Shown: one piece after another, positions 58,643 through 64,000 of the stretch
How the letters are laid out: each line of letters opens with the position of its first letter
How positions within the stretch are numbered: the stretch's first letter is position 1
NCBI GenBank assembly: GCA_943370025.1
Contig: CALRPI020000001.1
Location: 62,001-126,000 of the forward strand
DNA length: 64,000 bases
Source of the DNA: JAAUUE01 sp943370025
GTDB lineage: Bacteria > Cyanobacteriota > Cyanobacteriia > Cyanobacteriales > JAAUUE01
Direction: 5' to 3'
The notes under the pieces: model-generated
What the model saw: only the letters and a program-made list of their open reading frames with translations
Databases searched by the model: none
What the model was told of the DNA's origin: nothing
Translations under genes and position numbers: made by a program

Positions 58643-59722
58643 ATGAATGCCCTGCGGCAATTTCTTCCCTCTCAAACTGTCATAACCAAGACTATTTTGA
58701 TCGTAGATGATACCCCAGCTAATCTACAGGTCTTAACTTTGATGCTTAAGGAACAGGGCTATCAGGTTCGGAATGCCTTGAATGGAGTGATGGCGCTGAT
58801 GGTTTGCGATCGCGAACCCCCGGATCTGATCATTCTTGATATCATGATGCCCCAGATGAATGGCTATGAATTGTGTAAGCAGTTGAAAGATTCCCCCTTA
58901 ACTGCGGCCATTCCCATTATTTTTGTGAGTGCCTTAGATCGAGCCAGTGACAAGATTATGGGTTTTCAGGTCGGGGGAGCTGATTATATCACTAAGCCTT
59001 TTCAAGCAGAAGAAGTTTTGGTGCGAGTAAAGTATCAGCTACTTTTGCAAGACATGCAAGACCAACTGCAACAGCAAAATCTGCTGCTAGAAAAACAAAA
59101 TGTGCAACTCCAAGATGAAATTAAGCGCCGAAAACGCATAGAAATTGCCCTTGCTCAAGCAAATCGGAAGTTTCGCCAGTTAGCCAGCCAAGATGGTTTA
59201 ACCGGGATTGCCAACCGCCGCTATTTCGATCGCTACTTCCGACAGGAGTGGCACAGAGCCATTCGGGAACATCAAGCTATATCCCTGATCCTCTGTGATG
59301 TAGATTGTTTTAAACTTTATAATGACAGTTACGGACATCCGGCTGGAGATGTTTGCCTAGTCAAGATTGCCGAGACAATTAATCAATCGGTAAAGCGTCC
59401 AGCAGACCTAGTATCGCGTTATGGTGGAGAGGAATTTGCGGTGATTTTACCCAACACTGAGTTGTCGGGAGCGGTGCAAGTGGCGCAGGAGATTCATAAA
59501 CAGGTGCGATCGATCAAAATTCCCCACGAAACATCTACCGTCGCTGAATATATTACCTTAAGCATGGGGATCCATAGCCTGAGTCCACTTTTGGAATCTA
59601 CGGAAATTGATCTCCTAAATGCCGCAGACCAAGCCCTCTATCAAGCAAAACAAACAGGGCGTAACCAATACTGTATTTATAACCAAATACTCTCCCCTAA
59701 GATTTCTGCAACTGAAAAATAA
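58643..59722 (+). CDS. REC-GGDEF response regulator, diguanylate cyclase
   Basis: A 359-residue regulator. REC occupies about 15-130 with phosphoacceptor D66 (LIILDIMMPQ). A coiled coil (about 140-175) leads to a GGDEF domain with an intact active-site motif GGEEF (261-265). An inhibitory I-site RPAD (252-255) lies five residues before it, so it should be an active, product-inhibited c-di-GMP synthase. It starts three bases after the hybrid kinase stop and four bases before the next kinase's start. The neighbour kinases are its likely phosphodonors. Confidence 0.95.
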   Translation: MNALRQFLPSQTVITKTILIVDDTPANLQVLTLMLKEQGYQVRNALNGVMALMVCDREPPDLIILDIMMPQMNGYELCKQLKDSPLTAAIPIIFVSALDRASDKIMGFQVGGADYITKPFQAEEVLVRVKYQLLLQDMQDQLQQQNLLLEKQNVQLQDEIKRRKRIEIALAQANRKFRQLASQDGLTGIANRRYFDRYFRQEWHRAIREHQAISLILCDVDCFKLYNDSYGHPAGDVCLVKIAETINQSVKRPADLVSRYGGEEFAVILPNTELSGAVQVAQEIHKQVRSIKIPHETSTVAEYITLSMGIHSLSPLLESTEIDLLNAADQALYQAKQTGRNQYCIYNQILSPKISATEK

Positions 59723-59726
59723 TCTC

Positions 59727-61136
59727 ATGAACAGCCAGCAAATCCCTTCCTTACCTCCAGATGAACCAGAGCAACCAACGAGTATTTTAGTAGTAGATGA
59801 TACCCCAGATAATATTCGTTTGTTAGCCACAATTCTTGCTGACCAAGGCTATGAAGTCCGCAAAGCCCTAAATGGCAAAATGGCTTTAATGGCGGTGAAT
59901 AATAGCTTACCGGATTTGATTTTGCTGGATATTAATATGCCAGATCTAGATGGCTATCAGGTCTGTGAACAATTGAAGCAAAACCCCCATACCCAAGATA
60001 TTCCTGTGATTTTTATTAGTGCCTTAGATGAAGTGACTGATAAGATCAAGGCTTTTACGTTGGGGGCGGTAGATTATGTGACGAAGCCTTTTGAGCAGGG
60101 GGAGGTGATTTCTCGGGTACGGAATCAAATCCGGCTGCGATCGCTGCAAATAGAACTAGAGAAAAAAAACAACTCCCTCGAACAGGCAATGCAGCAACTC
60201 CAACAAACCCAAGCCGAACTAGTCCAGCAGCAAAAGATGTTGGCGTTGGGGCAGCTAGTTGCTGGTATTGCCCATGAAATTAATAATCCCGTTACCTTCA
60301 TCTACAGCAATCTCTCCCATATCAGAAACTACACCAGTGATCTGATGCGTCTGTTGCTGTTGTATCGCACCTCAACCACCGCCAATGCAGAAATTACTAA
60401 CCTAGAAGAAGAAATAGATATTGAGTTCCTCAGTCATGATTTATCTAAACTAATGAAATCCATGCAGGCGGGGGCTGAGCGCATCCGGGAAATAGTTTTT
60501 AGCTTGCGGAATTTTTCTCGACTGGGAGAGGCAGAGCGCAAACTAGCGGATCTGCATGTGGGTTTAGATAGCACCTTAATGCTATTGGAGTATCGCCTCA
60601 AGGAAAGCATTGAAAAAATTGGAGTAGAAGTAGTGCGAGACTATGGGGAATTACCCTTGGTGGAATGCTATGCCGGGAAAATTAATCAAGTGTGGATGAA
60701 TATTTTAAATAATGCGATCGATTCTTTGGAATCACGCTACGCGAATGACTCTTGGGAATCACGCTACGCGATTGCCTCTTTGCAATCGCCTCATGGCAGC
60801 AGAACTATGGAATCCCCCTCTGCTAACCAAAACTCTCCCTTACCCGACAGTAATAGTCAGCCCACTATCCCCAAAATTATTATCCGGACGCATCTAACCG
60901 AGACTGGGCAAGTATCGATCTCGTTTATCGATAATGGCTGCGGCATGACAGAGGAAGTCCGACAGCGGGTATTTGAGCCTTTCTTTTCGACTAAAGGTGT
61001 TCGGCAATCTGGGGGCTTGGGCATGACCATCAGCTACGGGATTATTGTCAATGAACACCAAGGAGAAATTTCCTGCTTCAGCGAGCCACAAGTAGGAACC
61101 ACTATCCAAGTCCTCTTACCCCAATCTGTCTCATGA
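59727..61136 (+). CDS. REC-containing sensor histidine kinase
   Basis: A 469-residue protein. An N-terminal receiver domain (about 18-135, D68) is followed by a coiled coil and a kinase core with H183 (LGQLVAGIAHEINNPVTFI). The N-box NQVWMNILNNAIDSLE, G1 (DNGCGM) and G2 (GGLGMTIS) follow. After the N-box a 27-base direct repeat (60728 and 60755) adds ESRYANDSW-type residues. The start at 59727 lies four bases after the GGDEF gene stop; a longer frame begins inside that gene at 59619 but is unlikely. Its core closely resembles the GAF kinase at 5619-7157. The third gene of the operon. Confidence 0.92.
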   Translation: MNSQQIPSLPPDEPEQPTSILVVDDTPDNIRLLATILADQGYEVRKALNGKMALMAVNNSLPDLILLDINMPDLDGYQVCEQLKQNPHTQDIPVIFISALDEVTDKIKAFTLGAVDYVTKPFEQGEVISRVRNQIRLRSLQIELEKKNNSLEQAMQQLQQTQAELVQQQKMLALGQLVAGIAHEINNPVTFIYSNLSHIRNYTSDLMRLLLLYRTSTTANAEITNLEEEIDIEFLSHDLSKLMKSMQAGAERIREIVFSLRNFSRLGEAERKLADLHVGLDSTLMLLEYRLKESIEKIGVEVVRDYGELPLVECYAGKINQVWMNILNNAIDSLESRYANDSWESRYAIASLQSPHGSRTMESPSANQNSPLPDSNSQPTIPKIIIRTHLTETGQVSISFIDNGCGMTEEVRQRVFEPFFSTKGVRQSGGLGMTISYGIIVNEHQGEISCFSEPQVGTTIQVLLPQSVS

Positions 61137-61283
61137 TGTTTTCATGATGTAGCGATCGTCAAGAAGGATATGTCATAGAATCCCCGCAAAGTCGATGATT
61201 AGCACCAAACTAGTGACCTTCTAAAAATCAGCAAAGAGTGCTTTGAAATCAAGATTGAACGATCGAGATATTACACATTGCCC

Positions 61284-61622
61284 TCAAAGGTTTATCAATT
61301 GGTAAAGGGAAGATTCTAACATAACAATATCTTCTTGAATCGTTTGCCAGATGATAGATAAATTTACCTGAAAATACTCGTGAATCACAACATTTCGCAT
61401 TCCACGCACATCATCCCAAGGAATTTCCGGGTGTGAATCTTCCAGTTCAGGGGGAATGCTCCGAACTGCTTCACCAATAATTGCAAGGCTATACAAGACT
61501 GCTGTAATTGTTTTTCGATCATCTTGAAACTCCTCAAAAGTGATCTCGCTGGTAAACTCTCGGATTTCTGCGATCGCGGCTAGCACGTCTCTGATTCTAT
61601 TTTCCCAATCTCTAGAAGGCAC
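61284..61622 (-). CDS. hepT: HepT-like HEPN toxin (DUF86)
   Basis: A 112-residue HEPN-domain RNase. The RX4HXY active motif is complete: R76-NVVI-H81-E-Y83 (GMRNVVIHEYF). In the MntA/HepT system, HepT cleaves RNA and MntA AMPylates the Tyr of this motif to block it. The start is GTG at 61622, matching the family start. Longer frames with other starts would run through the antitoxin gene. It overlaps mntA by 11 bases. It lies near the ATPase-DUF4435 gene. Confidence 0.92.
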   Translation of the reverse strand: MPSRDWENRIRDVLAAIAEIREFTSEITFEEFQDDRKTITAVLYSLAIIGEAVRSIPPELEDSHPEIPWDDVRGMRNVVIHEYFQVNLSIIWQTIQEDIVMLESSLYQLINL

Positions 61623-61902
61623 GAATCGCCTCCCGGAGCACAGGTTCTCGGAGGTAGGACTTGAGCGAGTCTGGTGTACCCAAATCAACTGAACTCTCTA
61701 AAATATCTTCAAGGTATCGTTTCAATCGGACAAAGGTAAACAACCCAACCGGGCGATCGAATTCTACTAGCAGATCGACATCGCTATCTATTCGCGCTTC
61801 ATCTCTTGCCACTGAACCAAACAGCATGAGAGATTTTACGCCAAAATCTTTCAGCGCGTTCTGATGACTCATAAGTACTTTCAGGGCTTCTTGTTGCCGC
61901 AT
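61612..61902 (-). CDS. mntA: MntA-like nucleotidyltransferase antitoxin
   Basis: A 96-residue minimal nucleotidyltransferase. The motif GS-X10-D-X-D is present: G29-S30, then D41 and D43 (SDVDLLVEF). A partner of HepT: it AMPylates the toxin Tyr in studied members. The ATG at 61902 is preferred; a TTG at 61908 and an inner ATG at 61872 are alternatives. Overlap with hepT gives a coupled operon, antitoxin first. Confidence 0.92.
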   Translation of the reverse strand: MRQQEALKVLMSHQNALKDFGVKSLMLFGSVARDEARIDSDVDLLVEFDRPVGLFTFVRLKRYLEDILESSVDLGTPDSLKSYLREPVLREAIRAF

Positions 61903-61960
61903 GATCAAACCTATAACAAAGAAAGAAATTTATTGAAAGTTGTATCTCAAAAATTATGTC

Positions 61961-62098
61961 TCAATTATACCAGTTGCCAAGCTGAACAATCTTTCCATGA
62001 TTGCCTTCCTCAACCTGTGGGCGAATCTGAGTCTGATAAATTTCATCGCCACGACGAGCAAACTCTTCTTTGCTATAGTAGGGTTGTCGAACTGTCAT
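61961..62098 (-). pseudogene. Truncated small cyanobacterial gene (MTVRQPYYSKEEFARRG type)
   Basis: A 45-residue frame starting MTVRQPYYSKEEFARRGDEIY and continuing IRPQVEEGNHGKIV. This start is typical of a small cyanobacterial protein that normally continues with an acidic domain (I recall AIDIETGEFE after GKIV). Here the frame departs into QLGNWYN and stops, so it has lost its end. It lies between mntA and the ATPase-DUF4435 gene. It may be an antitoxin-like remnant. Confidence 0.6.
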
Positions 62099-62116
62099 CG
62101 GCTCACAAGCCTAAGC

Positions 62117-64000
62117 TTATTTACATAGCTGTTCTGGGAAGTGCTTTTTAAGAATTTCATGGGCTGCTTGGTCAGCACCAAGTACGCGGAGCGAAAAATC
62201 GGTAAACTCAGATGTTTTGAGGTGTTTCTGTGCTATTTCTTTAAGTCCTTTGTTATTGTATACTTGCAAGACTCTTTGGTAGTCTTGGTTATGGATAATA
62301 CCCTCAAGTTCAGTCTTTCTTAAGTTGTACCACTCAGTGATCTTGACTCCATCAATAAAGTTTTTTAGGTTCGACTCCACCGCACTTCGATTATTTCCCT
62401 TAGAAACGTGCGAATCGTGAAAATAGTAGTTAATTTTGGTTGAAAGGTAGTTTGATATCTGGAGTTCCAAATCTTGGCTAAACTTGTTTATAATATCTTT
62501 TTTGATCAGGTTCACTACGAATTGATCTTGGAGTAGTTGCTTTGCAATAATAGTCAGGAACCCCTCGTCAAGAAACAGATTATCAATCTCAGCCATAGAG
62601 AACGAATACACATTATTTTTTTCAAGACTTCGTAATCTTTCGTCACTGTGGTGGTCACTATCAATTACGCCATAAGCAGTAATTGACATATTTGGTATTT
62701 TGTTGAATGCCTTAGTATAATGAATCACATCAAAGCAGCTATCAACTGGATAAACCGAAAATCTTGAAAAGAGAAGATTAAAAATCTTTGAATCCAGACT
62801 GTTATTTTTCCCTTCGCAGAACAGGATGTTTTTGCGACTGCCGAGCAACTCCATTAACAATTGCTCAGGAATCTCATTTTCTGGTATATCTTCGATTATC
62901 CATTGATCTGGGAATGTGAACGATCTTATCCATATCTTCTTTGCGCTAACTCTGCTAACTGCAAAATCAAGATCATGAGTCAGGTATATAAAAATACAGT
63001 CCTTACGCTCAGCCTCAAGAGTGTCCCACAGCTTGTTTATAATTGTCTTGTGAAGATACATTTCTGGCTCATCAATAACAATAAACCCTGATAAGGGAGC
63101 CTGAAGTACTTGAGCTACCAAGAAAAGAATTACCTTCTCACCATCACTCATTTGATAGGCGGGATATGGCTGTCCATCCTGTGAAGTAAGCATTATGTTC
63201 ATTCCGTCTGAGCAAGAAATGTTTCTATGTGGTAGTAGTAAATTCCAAATATCCAGTGCATTATCAAGGTTGGTTTTGGGAACATTTTTTAATTCACTCC
63301 CATTGTTTAATTCATCACAGAACCTATTTCTAGCTGCATTTCTCTCAGCTAATAAATTAGAAAGGAGGATATTAAATTCTCCTCCCATCTGTATTATAGT
63401 CTGATACACTCCCCCCATATTCTCTGAACTATAAGTAGTTTTGTATGTCTTATCGGAGGTCTGGTTAACTTTAAGATTTGCGGCTGTAGATTGAATATTT
63501 GAAATTCCACTGAAAGTAGGAATTATAAGTATCTTTTGAGCCGAGATTACTACACCGTTCTGAGACAAGTGGCTTTTTAGGTCATTGGCTAAGGATGTCT
63601 TTCCGCATCCATTCGCTCCAACAGCAACAATATTGTCCTTAAAAAATCCAAGCTTTTTAAAAAAGTCAAGATTAAATCTGATTTGCTCGGCGATTGATCT
63701 AACACTTTCTCCATTTCGCTCAATATTTTTCTTGATCTCTAACTTGTCATTATGCTCCAAGAAATCCAGATCATTATAACCGTTATATGGTAACAAACTT
63801 ATTACTTGGATAATATCATTTTGAAACTGATTTAAATAGTTATAGGGTACATCAATCTCATGAGCTACGTTATTAATCTCTGTTATCAACTGTATGAGTT
63901 TTTTATGCAACTCAATGATCTCTTTGTCTACCTGGCAGGCTGAGGCTATCTGTTGATGAATTGATATCTGGTTGCTGCTATGTTCAATAATGTTTCGCAG
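62117..64000 (-). CDS. AAA ATPase-DUF4435 (TOPRIM-like) fusion, PARIS-like; 5' end outside window
   Basis: The frame is open from the right edge to the stop at 62117, 627 visible codons. Walker A is GANGCGKTS (about residues 128-136 of the visible part), the signature region QMSDGEKVILFLVAQ, Walker B GFIVIDEPEMY, and the His switch THD. After it comes a DUF4435/TOPRIM-like region: ILFCEGKNNSLD (Glu), then GVIDSDHHSD (D-x-D) and MAEIDNLFL. This is the order of AriA and AriB of the PARIS defence system fused into one chain. No ATG precedes Walker A in frame; the only inner start is a TTG at 63910, so the true start is probably beyond the window. PARIS senses phage anti-restriction proteins in studied cases. 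Confidence 0.85.
   Translation of the reverse strand: MRNIIEHSSNQISIHQQIASACQVDKEIIELHKKLIQLITEINNVAHEIDVPYNYLNQFQNDIIQVISLLPYNGYNDLDFLEHNDKLEIKKNIERNGESVRSIAEQIRFNLDFFKKLGFFKDNIVAVGANGCGKTSLANDLKSHLSQNGVVISAQKILIIPTFSGISNIQSTAANLKVNQTSDKTYKTTYSSENMGGVYQTIIQMGGEFNILLSNLLAERNAARNRFCDELNNGSELKNVPKTNLDNALDIWNLLLPHRNISCSDGMNIMLTSQDGQPYPAYQMSDGEKVILFLVAQVLQAPLSGFIVIDEPEMYLHKTIINKLWDTLEAERKDCIFIYLTHDLDFAVSRVSAKKIWIRSFTFPDQWIIEDIPENEIPEQLLMELLGSRKNILFCEGKNNSLDSKIFNLLFSRFSVYPVDSCFDVIHYTKAFNKIPNMSITAYGVIDSDHHSDERLRSLEKNNVYSFSMAEIDNLFLDEGFLTIIAKQLLQDQFVVNLIKKDIINKFSQDLELQISNYLSTKINYYFHDSHVSKGNNRSAVESNLKNFIDGVKITEWYNLRKTELEGIIHNQDYQRVLQVYNNKGLKEIAQKHLKTSEFTDFSLRVLGADQAAHEILKKHFPEQLCK

Noticed and set aside
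61864..62151. A 95-codon plus-strand frame between mntA and the PARIS-like gene
   Set aside because: It is antisense to the recognisable small-gene remnant on the minus strand and has no family features.
63908..63910. TTG as start of the ATPase-DUF4435 gene
   Set aside because: The frame is open to the window edge with no stop; TTG is only the first permitted codon seen, so the true start is probably outside.

Overview
The window looks like chromosomal DNA of a cyanobacterium, probably a filamentous one. The palindrome GCGATCGC (HIP1 type) recurs throughout. The genes include a photosystem II subunit (psb30), a GUN4-domain protein, XisH/XisI, RemA, many cyanobacteria-typical sensory kinases and a haemagglutinin-CHAT exoprotein. 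Intergenic space is full of small palindromic elements and heptamer repeats of the kind known from filamentous species. The genus cannot be fixed from the sequence alone. No rRNA, tRNA or CRISPR array was seen.

Left third (1-23.6 kb). A P-loop ATPase is cut off at the left edge. A minus-strand run follows: sensor kinase, infC (TTG start), MFS-HEAT protein and cyclic-nucleotide-binding protein. A second minus-strand set, Rpn-like nuclease, ylqF GTPase and Ski2-like helicase, is linked by overlapping stop/start codons. Next come Uma2, a GT39 glycosyltransferase, YvcK, xisH/xisI, a GUN4 protein, a Trp-rich small protein, rqcH (NFACT) and remA, whose start codons abut head to head, then gmk and a CPBP protease.

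Middle (23.6-40.7 kb). A 1.1-kb gene-free, repeat-rich stretch leads into a four-gene plus-strand cluster. Its first protein is the most unusual in the window: tandem PilZ domains inserted into the C-terminal lid domain of an adenylate-forming enzyme. Then come a GNAT acetyltransferase, a TauE/SafE permease, a DAO-type oxidoreductase, CysQ, a papain-like protease, a pRiA4b-type pseudogene carrying a TnpB remnant, an ATPase/DUF4276 pair that looks like a defence module, an omega-aminotransferase and ndk.

Right third (40.7-64 kb). This holds the 1465-residue haemagglutinin/CHAT protein, plsY, psb30 (42 codons), a YkgJ-type protein, fni, a cyclase-family protein and acs. An array of signalling genes follows: a CBS-PAS protein, a 1311-residue hybrid kinase with a bilin-type GAF domain, a REC-GGDEF diguanylate cyclase and a REC-kinase, the last three spaced 3-4 bases apart. 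The right edge is defence-like: a MntA/HepT toxin-antitoxin pair, a truncated small gene, and an ATPase-DUF4435 fusion resembling a one-polypeptide PARIS system that runs off the window.

At least three families of roughly 80-180 bp inverted-repeat elements fill the longer gaps. The c-di-GMP cyclase and the PilZ-lid protein may belong to the same signalling economy, but that is inference.
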